Below, piece after piece: positions 50,331-62,442 of a DNA stretch of 64,000 nt; the stretch's first letter is position 1, and every line of letters starts with the position of its first letter. The notes below the pieces were generated by a model. The model was not told the DNA's origin, made no database searches, and was given only the letters and a program-made list of their open reading frames with translations. This stretch comes from Paulownia fortunei (taxonomy: Eukaryota > Streptophyta > Magnoliopsida > Lamiales > Paulowniaceae): NCBI GenBank assembly GCA_019321725.1, contig JAGSPU010000052.1:558001-622000 (forward strand), read 5' to 3'. Made by a program: the position numbers and the translations under genes.

Positions 50331-50403
50331 AGGAATGACAAGAGTTGAAGCCGTGACATTTTATATTCAAAACAAACGCGCTACCAAGCTACATCACATC
50401 CCT
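50331..50403 (-). pseudogene. trnP-UGG: trnP-UGG pseudogene (plastid-derived)
   Basis: The minus strand reads AGGGATGTGATGTAGCTTGG, then TAGCGCGTTTGTTTTGAATA and a T-arm-like GGCTTCAACTC, ending TCATTCCT. It is nearly full length. The anticodon loop reads TTTGAAT where the plastid gene has TTTGGGT, so the anticodon TGG is now TGA, and the T-arm and acceptor stem also carry changes. Confidence 0.85.
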
Positions 50404-50768
50404 TCAATTATTATACAGTGTAGAATTCCTGTCTTGTTTTCCACATTCTTATTTCCTCCATTGAGAAACACAATTTTTCTACTCATTTCATTTTTTAGTC
50501 TCATTTAATATATAATAATAAGAAAAGGAAAAGATGTTATAAATATATACGAAATACATAACCCATCATAAAAATAAATGAGTATTTTTTAGAACTACCA
50601 CTTATTTCGATTGTTAATTCATCAATCTCATAAATAAAATTGTTCTCTTACTAAATCGTTAAGTTTTTACAATAGTTCAAACGATATGTTTCGACTGTGA
50701 CTCATCGACTACACTTTACACCTCCATGCCAAATGCAATTGTTGTTTTCATGTTCATATGTTTAAAAT

Positions 50769-50783
50769 TAGGGCTCCGATACC
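50769..50783 (-). mobile_element. Possible LTR-retrotransposon primer-binding-site relic
   Basis: The minus strand reads TTGGTATCGGAGCCC, one change from the TGGTATCAGAGC element that pairs with initiator tRNA-Met in many plant copia elements. I could not define LTRs or coding domains around it. It could be chance. Confidence 0.25.
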
Positions 50784-53327
50784 AATAATGAATCTAGCTC
50801 TTTCTTGGCTCAAGTTTGATCTGCAAGCAAACATGAGCAAGATTTGTTGGAAACTTCGATTAAAAGATTATTAAGTGCAGGATTATAAAAACAGTAACAA
50901 TATAAAAATGGTCGGTTTTCTTTAATACAAATGGCTTAAAACAGAAACACCGTAGAACACAATTCAAGCTGACACAGGTTTGGAGTGGTCACTCCAAGAA
51001 CTAGCTACAAGATTCTCCCTCGTGATCGAAGATAGGCCCTTGAATTAATTGCACTTTGATCATTACCTTCCAGGGATCATAATTAAACAACTACTAAATA
51101 AAAAATAAATAAAATAATAAAAAATATTATCATTTACTTAAGAGTATTTAAGTTAATTAATTGTACCTAGGGTAATATTCAATCAAATTATATTGATGAG
51201 GATACTTTTATGCTATTAATCAAATATTTTACTAAGTTCATGAGTTAAGAATCAGATTCATAGAGGGAAAAGCCCCAAAATCAGTGGAGTTAATGGAGAG
51301 TGGGAATGAGAGGCAAAACATAACAAAGATTACCAATAAGTTGTTTATAAGTTTTAGTTTTTAAGAAGGAAGAAAAGAGAAAAAATCACGCGATCGAACC
51401 CTAACCCATTGGTGAAGCATCAAAACTATACAATTATGAGGTGATTGCCACTGAAAGTGGCACTGGAAGCACGAGTATTTGTTTAGTTCTAAATCAGTTT
51501 ATCTCTTTTTATGAGTTTCTGCAACGCATTCGTTGTACTAATTAATTAATAATTGATATTCATATAAAATGACGCATTTAAGTGATTCAATCAAACAAAC
51601 AAAATATCATTATGTTGAGAAGCAGTGATCGTCTGACTTTATTTTATTTTATTTTTTGTAATTTAAGAATGAAACTGACTGATTTTCTAACTATTTGGAT
51701 GATTTTTCTGTTATCATCAACATTGAATTGGGTTGAGGTTCCAACAGAAAAATTGTACTTCTATCTTTTGGCTTTCATATAAAACAAGTTTTAGATCCAT
51801 AGGTTATAAGTACAAATTGCTTGCTAGCAGAGTATATTGTCTCTAACCTTATGCTACAACTATAAATGGATAAATATATCAACAAAACACATAATGTGAT
51901 GTAGAGTATAGAGGGTTTAGTTAATCCAATTAACTAGTATGGTGTTGAGCAACATTGGATTCTTTAAAGAGATTGTTAAACACCTTACTGTACAACTACA
52001 AAGGTAACATGTTTGAGTAGAGTTAGAGAATCCACAACAACAGTAGAGAAAAATAAAGGAAGGGCAGGGGAACTGGCAAACAGTATGTGAAACACTTTAA
52101 TTCTGTACTAGAAAAGGTGAATTCAATCTCAATTGGAAGATTGGAATACAACACCTTTCCTTTATGATATTCCTTGGAATACTTTTTCACCATCATGGAA
52201 ATTTTCAGGGAATTCCACAATTTAAACTTTTTGGGCACTTGGGAAAAATTTTGAAATCTCCATTTTGGTTTCTTTTCCTTCTCCTTTATTTTTCAAGTAG
52301 TGTTTGAAATATACCTTTTCATGGCGCTGCAATTTGGTGTTATGACTTCTAATTCATCAATATTCGTTTGGATCTGGAATTTAATTAAAGAAATCGAAAA
52401 GAAAATGCGAAATGTATGAAACTAAATTAAGCTTTTATTGCCTTTTTTTAATTTCCCAGAGCATGAATATCTAACTTTTTTTTTTGTGCCATAAAAGATT
52501 TATAAAAATTAAAATTTTCTCCATTATATTATATTTTTATTGCCTTTTTATTTTTTTTAAACTCCCTTTTGGAATGAGGCCCAAATGTGAGGTGCCCAAC
52601 TCTTCTTGATGACTTTAGGAATGCTAACCATAGAGAGAAAGAAAGCAACACAATCATTGGAAACCTAAATGACTTCATATTTTTCAATCATTGGCACATG
52701 GAATGGTTTTCAAAGGCTAAAGTTCTCATGAATCTACGTATGATGTATTTGCATACATCTTCACCTTATGTTATGACATTGTGTATATTTAAGGAATCAG
52801 CAAATGAACTATAATTGGTGTTGGTGTAAGAAAGATTTAGCAAATAATTGGTGACAAAACAGTTGCGTCGTCACCTCAACTGCATATAGTAATTATTGTA
52901 ATAATTTATAGCACATTACGTGTATTTCGTGTGTAAAGTGATTTGGAGTATCACAAATCCTAATCTCCGAATATTTTTATATCGAAAGTAATTTGATTAT
53001 TTTTTATTGATAAAATTTCGATGTCATTGGTACTTTGTGTTTTATACTTGTGACATGTATATAGTGCAGCCTCATTTTATTTTATTTTTTTTGACCTTTT
53101 AATCCTACTTTTCTTTAGTATTATCATCTCGAAGCAATTAGGAAACCACTGAAGCCCAGGAAAAAAAATATTAAGACTTAAGCTTTGTTAGTTAAAGCCC
53201 ATCAAAGGAAAGCGTGAGGCCTAAGATTGTCGGCCCTGTCCTCCTGATCCAGCACATGGCCCAAATAGATAGAATATTAAGTTGATTGAAGTTACAAAGA
53301 ATGTTAAAAGTTTAATCATTGATATCA

Positions 53328-53355
53328 GTGTGTGTGTGTGTGTGTGTGTGTGTGT
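53328..53355. repeat. (TG)n microsatellite
   Basis: Fourteen GT units in a row within intergenic DNA. Confidence 0.95.
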
Positions 53356-54650
53356 CACAATTTTTAATATTTGGAGTTCTTTTTATATTCTGATAAGTTT
53401 TGGATATTAAACCTGCATAACTATATAAAAAGAGATTCAAAAATATACCTGAATTTGCAATTACCCTAATAATCTACCTGAATTTTCCTATTCTTTCTGA
53501 GGTGTTTGGATAGGAGGAGCAATCAAAACCAGTATAATTAATTAGTAGAAAATATAGCTCACTCATAAAATTATTCCTCTTTTTGGCAAAGCAGAAAGAA
53601 TTTTATCCACAAAAGGCTCATTTAAAACAAGGCATTAGTGTGGCACACTTAGATTTTGGACGAAAATAGTTTTTTTGTATAAATTGAATAGTAATTTTAA
53701 AAATTGCACCATATATAAAAAATATTCTTAAAATATGTCAAAATTCACCTTTTTACATGGTTGTAAATCAACTTAATTAGGGTCAAGTTTTAATCCAATA
53801 TTTCAATTTAGATCTTCGCTAATTGAGTATTAACACTTATTGTCGGACAAAACATTTAAGGTTACTAAATCGAGATTATACCTAACCCCAATCCCCAAAT
53901 CAAGTATTGATTTGACCTAACCGGTGAAATTTCTCATCCTCTCTCATAAGCTAAGGATAAGCAAACTAATGAAATTAATTTATATTTTAAGATTAGCTAC
54001 ACATGCAGATTTTCAAAGACTAAAGATTAGTCTAGGCGTCCAAAGTCCTCATAAATGGAGAACAACTTTTCAAGGTAAGGGCAGCCGCATGTTAATTGCT
54101 TGCAAATTGAGGCTCGCTTGCCTCGTAGTTGTATGACCAAAATTATTCTCGCCATACAGGCTTGAGTAATTGGTTGAGTTACAACCCATAAGTGACAATT
54201 ATAAACGAGCATATAAAATTTGAGCATTAGTATTTGATGTGGGTTGTTTTTTTGTATGATACGATCCTAGCTAGTTAATCGGATCATAACTTTGAGATAT
54301 TCAAGAACTTGAAATCAAAAGAATTATCTTGTTCATAACTCCATTGATGGACCATAATAAATTACAAGACCCGAAAAAGTTATGAAGTCTAAAAAGACCC
54401 AATAAGATGCGATCTAAGTTTATGGGTTTCGAAACCTATACGAAGGTAACTTTTAAATGGATATATCATTATCACACTAGATCACTACCCTTTACAAAAT
54501 TATCATAAATACCCTCTCTTAGTTTATTAAGAGGTATGCTATTTATTTTACGGCACTTAAGTTTTGAGCTTGTATTATTATTTTCTTTTGGATCTGGATC
54601 TGACTTTTGAGACTCTAACGATTTGTATGTGTTGCAAGTCGCAACCCAAT

Positions 54651-54762
54651 CATCCAACAAAAAATGGTTGAGAAGGAGAGTTTACAGCAAGCGAGAGGAG
54701 CAACCCATCCAACAAGCAAGGTTCACAAGGAGAGTTGACAACAAGTGAGGGGAACACTGTTT
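54651..54762. repeat. Tandem duplication, period about 55 bases
   Basis: CATCCAACAA starts at 54651 and again at 54706. Both copies continue with GGTT..AAGGAGAGTT, ACA.CAAG.GAG.GG..CA. A shorter third partial copy (GGTTCACAATGCTGAGGGGA) follows at about 54765. Confidence 0.8.
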
Positions 54763-57700
54763 GCGGTTCACAATGCTGAGGGGAGCAATATTCTTGAGAA
54801 GTCTAACACTTGAAGACTTGGACTAGAACCACATCACTTTTCAAAATTATATTGTAATTAATATTAAACAAAATAATGTAGTTTTTGAAGTTAAGATAGA
54901 TATATACAATACCAGGATCATATTGTCGTAATCACTTGTTGATCAAAATTATCTGTTTTTGTCCGCATTGTCTAAAAATAAGGTAGTTTAGGTCAAACGA
55001 CCATCTTCACCTGTGAGGCAGATACATTCTTGTTTTAGTAAATTAATAGTTGGAATTGTGAGTTATATCGATTGTGCCTAAATATTAACTTTTGAGATCA
55101 TTTTTATTATTTGAACTAAATAATAATTTTAATTACAAAATATCAGTCATTCTTCCTAATAATTATAATTTTTGATAATGGAACAATAACCACTCACCCT
55201 ACACATGTCTAATACATGCATGCATATAACTAAGTAAGAGAACAAGAATTTTTTCTTTGAATGTAATTTTTTTTTCTAATTCTAAAACCTTTTTTTAAGG
55301 GATTTGTTCTTCCATGAAGCGTGGAATGCCATTGATTACCCACAAAAGGAATATATTCTACTCTTTTACACATCCTAATCAAACTCAAGATTCATTTAAT
55401 TTACATAGTGAACATTTACACTAGTGGGCACATTTGAGGTTCTTTTTTAGTGATGAATGAGTAGCTAGAGGTGATCAATTAGTCACCAACGTGGCATGCA
55501 TTATGTAGTTTGCGGGTCTAATTTTACTTGCATAAATTATTCTTCTTGTCCAAAATGCAGACGAATCTCAACATAAAAACTGCATTATTATATCAAATGC
55601 CAAAGAAAAAGCAATTTATGTACTATAAAATAGCTTCAAGTTTCAAAATAAAAGCATCTAATTCTGTTCCCTGTTGCGTCAATTTTTTCCATACAAACAA
55701 ATCTACAAAGAAATGAAACTTTTGAATCTTGTAATGGGTTAGGGAAAGAGATTGATAACTGCATGATTCCAAGCTTATTCTTTTCTCCCCTCCTTTTTTG
55801 CAAGTTATTCTGTAGAAACCACTATTTGCATAATGGGATCCGAATGAGAAGTTTTGAACACATTCCCAGCAAACAATAACATTTTTTTTCTTGAAACCTT
55901 GTAAAAAACAAGGAAAAAAACACTTGTGATTATCTATGTTGATATTCATATTCGAGGCGTCGGCTAATTAGTAAAATACAGTTGTATTAAGAATCTGTGT
56001 TTCTTTTCTGATAGACAAGATCAATATTCATTATGGGATAGAAGTACTTTTCTTTTTGGTTCATTCATTTGAGGGTTGTATAAAAAAATTGTCCTTTGAG
56101 AAATCTAAGGGGCAAAATATAAGTTGGCAATGTGACCTAACAGGCAAAATGTCTTTTCTTATTCATGAACCACCATGTTTTCTGCAGTTGCCAAGTTTTG
56201 TAAAAAATTCATGATAATATATTCTTGGCAAGTTAGGATATTTTCTTTTTCTTTTTTCCATATTTGGAAGAACCAGTAGGTGTATTGATTTCATTGTTTA
56301 TTGAATAAATTATCATATTACTCATTGTTGCAAGCCCATCATGCCCCAGTATATGTCTTCTATGCATGAACTTTAGGGCAAGTTAGAATATTTAAACTAG
56401 ATGTGAATTAACCATTTTTTTATTTTTCAGAAGCTTGAATTTTCATGTATAGGGATGTCAATGTATACGGGAGAGTACAGCATGATTTCTCTCTTTTTAT
56501 TGGTTTATTTATATTAGAAAGACAGCATCGAGCCGTGGCGTCTTGAAACTATATCATTGTTGTTTATTTTCTTTGCTTATTTAAGTTTGCCAGCAAAATA
56601 TAGAACCAACCTTCTGATTATGTCATATTTCCTGTTCAACTTACGTCATCCATTTAATTTCAGAACTGGTGAAAAAGGGCAAATTCTTCTATAAATTCTT
56701 TTAAGGTGAAATGACTGTTCAACATGTAAATATGTTTAGAATCACTTTCTCCATTAGGAAGGACTGTAAATGCATAATCAGTATAATTACCCTTTTTAAT
56801 GAATATATCAGACATGAAATCCTTACATCCGTTCTTTCAAAGTGTCTGATCACAAACAACGAAGTTGATTTGGCAAAGGAATCAGATGACTTAAACCAGA
56901 AAATTTACAAACCATAATGTTGAATTTGAACTGTTAATGGACAATCAGATGAAGGCATTAGGAAAAAGGTACAACCTGATTTCCTTATCATCAACCTTGA
57001 AATAACTCGACTTTGTGAACTTTGACACTTTGTCTGAAAAGAATTTCAGGGCCATGACAAGGTTGTTTTCAGGGACCCTTGAATTATTCTTGGATACCTT
57101 TTACTATCATTCCTTTGATTTAGACCTCTTAAATTAATCCAGCTTGTGTTTCTGATACAGTTGCTAGAACCTGTCTCTCATTCTTTACGCGTAAACAAAT
57201 GCAGTTTTGAATTCTCTGATATCTTCAATATGACATCTAAACATGCCTAATTGCCGAATTCTTGAGATAAAGAACAAAAAGTCTTGTAACTTTTTGACTA
57301 GCTAGGAGGCTGAAAGCGCATAGGTGATTCCCTTCATCCCTTGTCGCCAACTGATGCTTTGATTTATACAAAGTATTCAGGCTTTTAGGTTCTATTTCTG
57401 TCATCCAACCGCAAGATGAGTGGTCGACAATAGTTATGCAAGAAAAATGAAAGCACTTCAAAACTTCTTATAAAAGTGCAATAAACTTTAGTTATCTTAT
57501 TACCAAGAATATTGTTTATGGCTTCATTTTACCACCTGTTGCAAAATGCTAGGTATCGGACATAACAATATGCATGAAGTGGTTATATTAGTCCATGTAA
57601 TTCTAAGCTGTCTTGGTACAATAAATAGCCTGTAGTGAGATGCAAGCTGTTTCTTGTTTGTTGCTTTCCGTTTGTTAGCCTCATTGGATGCTACGAGAAT

Positions 57701-58490
57701 CAGTTTGGATTCATTTCTTGTCATTTCCGACTTGATTTTGCAGATAATGAGGCCTCAAAGAACCATAAAAGATAGAAGCTTGAAGGGATTGTTGTAATTT
57801 ATTGCAGCACCAGTAGCTTTCTGTGTTTGGTGGCATATCAGTACATCAAATGACAATGACAACGCATTAATTATGTTACAAGAATCCAGCCATTATTACT
57901 AAAATATAGTGCCAGAGCTCTTATCTGGAGAAAGTTCCCTTGAGAGAGTTGTTTGGTATTTTATCTGGAGCTGGATAGCCATTGCTAAAAACTCCGAAAG
58001 GTTGAAATGAATGCTTTTTAGTATTTGAAAAAGATTTTCTCCACGACCCTTTAAAGCTTTTCATTCGGTGTTTTGAGCAAAATCTTGCTTTAAGCACAAT
58101 ATTGCAACTGATTCCCATTCCCTCTCTTTGTTAAAAGTAAAATCAGTTATTAATGCTCTTTTTCTTTTTTCACTCATGTTTCGGAATCTTAAAGATTTAT
58201 TGTTTTCTTGGCTTTCAGATAATTCATAATGGAACATTTCTGGTAATTATTCCCAACTCTGTTAGATACAACTAGTTGTCAGCAGGATCACTTGTAAAGG
58301 AAAATTATTTTGTTAATCTTTCACAGCTTAAGAGCTTTTCATCCACTTCAATAACAAGAATAATCAAGTCCTCTAGATGTTGAATATATGCCCTGTATTC
58401 CATATGAAATAATTAGCTACAGATTCCAAGAAACAATATTCTCCAATTATCTGCTAAGTTAAAAAAAATTGAGAATCATATAATTCAGTA

Positions 58491-58515
58491 GAGAGAGAGA
58501 GAGAGAGAGAGAGAG
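58491..58515. repeat. (GA)n microsatellite upstream of the MYB-CC gene
   Basis: About twelve GA units lie some 455 bases before the MYB-CC start codon, in promoter or leader. GA runs near plant genes can bind BPC/GAGA-type factors; no role is shown here. Confidence 0.9.
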
Positions 58516-58968
58516 GTCATGGGGTTTGACAGAAGAGTTTTTAAATATCTTGATGGTTTGGACAAAGTTCTATTACAGTAATTGTTTACTAGTATGATGC
58601 TTGTTATTTTGTACTTACTCTGGCTTTGGTTTTGTCAAGAGATCATTGTTTCATTCCTATCCAGTTAAGGAATATTTAAAGTCTTGCATTGAATTGTTGA
58701 CATATTCATACTTATATTTGAAGACTGGCAGCATATAAAAAAAAACGAATTTCATGACAGATACTTGAAATTACACTTTGCTACTGTTCATCTATCCGAT
58801 CTCCTTCTCTCTGTGCTGATTGCCACGTGTTCAATGCAGGCTCAATTTTCAAGGAAACCAACCAATAAGAAGCAAAGATTTGAATTTCAGTTTCTTTTGT
58901 TGTTAGACTGAAGATTAAACTTAACATAATTTGTTTTCTGCTCAAATCTTCAGTTGATCATATTATAA

Positions 58969-60928
58969 ATGAAGGGAATACAACAGAGTTATGGGTTTGC
59001 CAGTGAGTTCACTTCAGATTTTCCTGACTATTTTCCACAAAGTTATGGTACTCAGCAGCAATCTGCATCAATGGGACACCACAATCAATCAGCAGCAACA
59101 GGAAATGCCTCACAACAACAGAATTCTTGGCCTGCCAATTCATCCAGCACCATCATCAGCAGGATAGGATCACCAGCTTCTGCTTTTTATGCAACCGAAC
59201 TCTATATGGGCTTATCTCAGAATGATTTCCAAGAGAATATCTCCACTTGTTGCTCCCAACAATTCAAGAATTCTTATCAATCTGGAAATGGAATCTTGGA
59301 GATTCACTGGCAAGAACCGAACCGGACTTCCAAACCAACAATGGCCTGCCATCAGTTATGAAAACTCAAACATCAAACAGCCAATATATCAGGCCTGAAG
59401 GATCCTATAGAAATCCATTCAGCAATCTTTCTGAGAGTGAACAGCTACTACACCTTAAAAACAAGCTGCTAGGTGATCTTGATGATTCAAATAGGAGAAG
59501 CCCTTCTGTTCCATTAGATGCACATCAGGATCTTGAAGTAAGTATTTCAAGAATTCATTTCATTTCTCACTTTATTTGTTCAATTCAAATACCCTTCAGA
59601 TTAATTTGATCATTTTTTATGATATTCACACAGGTCTCACAAAATTTATATGCACCTCATTTTGCACATGTAAAGCAGTTTGGAAGACACCTGGATGCCT
59701 TTCAACCACACCGAGTAATAACTCTGCATCCCCTGCAGCAGCTTCATCAAGTAAGGCCCGAATTAGGTGGACTCAGGATCTTCATGATCGGTTTGTTGAG
59801 TGTGTGAATCGACTTGGTGGCCCTGACAGTAAGTGATCTCTCTGATATATTCCTTCATCTATTGAGTTCAAGACTATTAGATTAATTCGCCATTCATAAC
59901 ATAGAGGCAACACCAAAGGCAATACTAAAGTTGATGGATACTGAGGGACTTACCATCTTTCATGTTAAAAGCCATTTGCAGGTACACAATAAATCCAGTC
60001 ATCTCTTGTGTTCTGATTGTTATTTAATTTAGAATTCTGAATCAGTTCTTTCCATTTTTTTTATTTATTTTCTTTGTAGAAATATCGAAATGCCAAGTAC
60101 ATACCAGAATCTGTGGAAGGTACACTTGGAATATAGAAATGCTTTGTCTCTCAAAACTTTATGCCTCTGTATCTGATTTATTTTCCTTCTTCTGCTCCAG
60201 CAGGAAAAGCTGAGAAGAAGACTAGTACAACTAACGCATCACAGATCGACATCAAAAAGTAAAATTGCTATGTCATTGCTGTCTAAATTACAGTATGATG
60301 TATATTTTATATTGTGTTTTTGGCTCAAAACTAGCATTTTATTTTCCATGTATTAAGTCTAACCAGTTGCAAACGTATATATTTTACTCCATCCCACTTA
60401 ATCTCATGTTTCTCATAACTATTTTAAAATCATTTGCAGTGGTATGCAACTCAAGGAGGCACTGCAACTGCAACTAGACGTTCAAAGGCGTCTTCATGAG
60501 CAACTAGAGGTAGCTCTAATATTTTTCAAACATACATCCTTTCGACTTAATATGGGTTGACAACAATGAGCTGTTGAAGTTGCTTCTAAAAGGAAAAAAA
60601 TGCTTGAATCCTCTTTCCTCCCAATCAGAATTATTTACTTTTTTCACTTTTGTTTTGCTATTGAACAAAAAGACACCGATAGTGTTATCCTTTTTTTTTT
60701 TTTTTTCTGCTGTAGATTCAACGGAAGTTACAGTTGAGGATAGAAGAACAAGGAAAACAGCTGAAAATGATGTTCGATCAGCAACAAAAAACAACGCAAA
60801 GTCTCATGGAAACAAGAAATACAAATGACAATTATCCTAATAACTTATCCACTACGCTTGAAGATCCAGAGGTTCTCGTTTTAGATGGTTCTGATGATGA
60901 TATGGTCTTCCCATCCAAGATAAGCTAG
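58969..60928 (+). CDS. MYB-CC (PHR1/PHL-like) transcription factor, two frame breaks
   Basis: There are seven coding exons: 58969-59537, 59634-59828, 59905-59981, 60080-60119, 60204-60258, 60440-60509 and 60716-60928. The start is MKGIQQSYGFASEFTSDF. A Ser/Gln-rich N-terminal region precedes the single MYB repeat: KARIRWTQDLHDRFVECVNR, LGGPDKATPKAILKLMDTEG, LTIFHVKSHLQKYRNAKYIP. This is the SHLQKY-class GARP domain. It is followed by the coiled-coil LHEQLE domain (MQLKEALQLQLDVQRRLHEQ and IQRKLQLRIEEQGKQLKMMF). The C terminus is acidic. MYB-CC proteins act as dimers on P1BS-type sites (GNATATNC) and many control phosphate starvation genes; the target of this member is unknown. One base is missing near 59296 and probably one near 59680. 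With both, 1221 bases give 406 residues. Arabidopsis At5g06800 is the likely counterpart by position. Confidence 0.92.
60198..60203 (+). promoter_or_regulatory. NAGNAG tandem splice acceptor in the MYB-CC gene
   Basis: The intron 4 acceptor reads CTCCAGCAG|GAAAAG. Using the second AG gives E-G-K-A-E-K, and the first gives E-A-G-K-A-E-K. Both keep the frame. The position is just after the MYB repeat. Confidence 0.75.
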
Positions 60929-62442
60929 GAGCCACTGGAACAAAGAATCTTGATTTTCTCCAAACACCATTAGCAACCATGCATTTTTGTTGAGGCCAAA
61001 ATGCTGTGTCCCCCAACAAATTCAACCAGAGTCAAGAATTAATGTAATCAAGAAAATTAAGCTTTTCTGAAGCAACTTGTTGAGTCTGAGTGAATCATAC
61101 ACGACATTTATAACGTAGGCATATCGTACACATGCTTGTACTGCCATCATCTTCTTGTGTGCATATAGTATACATGAATGCATTATTCGACAGACAAGTT
61201 TTTGTCATTGACTTGAGTATACATCTCGTGTACTCGGGTATGTTTTGCCATTCGTGTTTCCATTTATGTGGTGTGAACGAGAATGAATCTGTTTTAGAGT
61301 GACGAAAATTCAAAGATACCAAGAAAGTATCAGGGCTCGAACAAGAATTAATGGTTGGTCAGTTCCATACCAGATATCTTGATTGCCTTGTTGAGAGCAG
61401 ATTTGAACAGAGTGAATGAATAAATACTGCAGGTGAACATCTGTGACAAAAGTCTAATCCTCAAATACCATAATCAATGTGAATGAATTCTTCTCATCTC
61501 TTCAAGGACAGGAATCATATGTGGAACAAACTATACTTCAGCTGCTGCTGATACAAAATCCTGAATTTGAAGACATACATATGTCTATGTTTATGTTTAG
61601 GCAGTTCAGTTCAGATCCTCAATTGCAAATCTTCTATTAAAATACCATAGTTATATATTAGTTGTTTCTCCAAGGGGTATCTTATAGTAATTACCAATTC
61701 CATCTCTTAAAACAGAAAAACAGAAGAAAAAATTAATTGCACATTCCAGGCCATTCTATTTATTTGCGTATGTAATAGAGTGGACTCAAGGCCCACGATG
61801 TTTAGACCAATACAATGCAAATAGATCCACTTAATCAACATAGTACCCCACCCTGGTTTGGCCCAACTTCTTGGCTTATTCTCGGGCCAAAATTGAATAT
61901 GCTGTCGTTTACAAATCGTATTCCTTGTAAATTTTGGGTGTGTGAGTCTGGGAAATTAGCGGGAGAGGAAGAAAATTAATTTTGATTAATCTGAAAAATA
62001 TGTAAATTCGTGCTTCTATGTAAATATGAGGACTTTAGTTCTTTTCAGTATTCAAAATCTTTGATTAATCTAAAAAAAATAAAAAATAAATTACGCACTT
62101 TGCAACTCTAAAATAAAGAATACAATCTATTCACAACAACCATCAACAGATATACAGTATAGACATAAAATTGCACAAAAAGAAAAAAGGATTTTTTTTT
62201 TCTTTCTAGTCATTTTCTTTCTTTTTTCTTTTTATTTCTTGATGGGTTTTATAAAACCCTCAGGCGATGAAAGGAAACGTCAGAATTGCCCCTGGCAGCT
62301 CCTCTTCAGCCTTCCCTCGATTGAAAAACCCTTTGTCCAGCAGAAATACAGAAGCTGCAGTGGCACCATTTTTTCACTTTTTTCAAAGAGACAACACTTG
62401 AAGCTCTCATGAGCAAAGGCTTTCAAGAAATCCCATCAAGGT
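60929..62442. other. 3' flank of the MYB-CC gene and upstream region of the mTERF gene
   Basis: 60929 to about 61450 is probable MYB-CC 3'UTR and flank. From about 62260 a less AT-rich stretch with AAAACCC motifs (RNA polymerase II-type telobox-like AAACCCT at 62326-62332) precedes the mTERF frame and is its likely leader. No other gene is seen. Confidence 0.5.

Larger units (their letters stand above)
50185..50500. other. Chimeric nuclear plastid insertion: 23S rRNA piece next to trnP-UGG
   Basis: 50185-50305 (+) matches plastid 23S rRNA, with the conserved GTGCCTGTTGAAGAATGAGC, CGGCGACTCATGGGCAGTGG and TAGGGCAATTGTTACTGCT blocks. After a short junction, 50331-50403 (-) is a decayed trnP-UGG. 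The bases to about 50500 look like the plastid trnP flank, including TCCATTGAGAAACACAATTT, but this part is less certain. In plastid genomes the rRNA lies in the inverted repeat and trnP in the large single-copy region, so the two pieces were joined during or before nuclear insertion. Identification rests on memory of the plastid sequences. Confidence 0.8.
50404..58968. other. Large intergenic region before the MYB-CC gene
   Basis: No gene is supported over about 8.5 kb. It holds a possible retroelement primer-binding-site relic (50769-50783), a (TG)n run (53328-53355), a 55-base tandem duplication (54651-54760) and, near its right end, a (GA)n run (58491-58515). The last few hundred bases are probably MYB-CC promoter and leader; a CTTCAG acceptor-like site lies about 17 bases before the start codon. 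Confidence 0.55.

Noticed and set aside
52587..52814. 75-codon open frame in the 48-59 kb spacer
   Set aside because: No domain, no splice or promoter context, isolated in AT-rich DNA.
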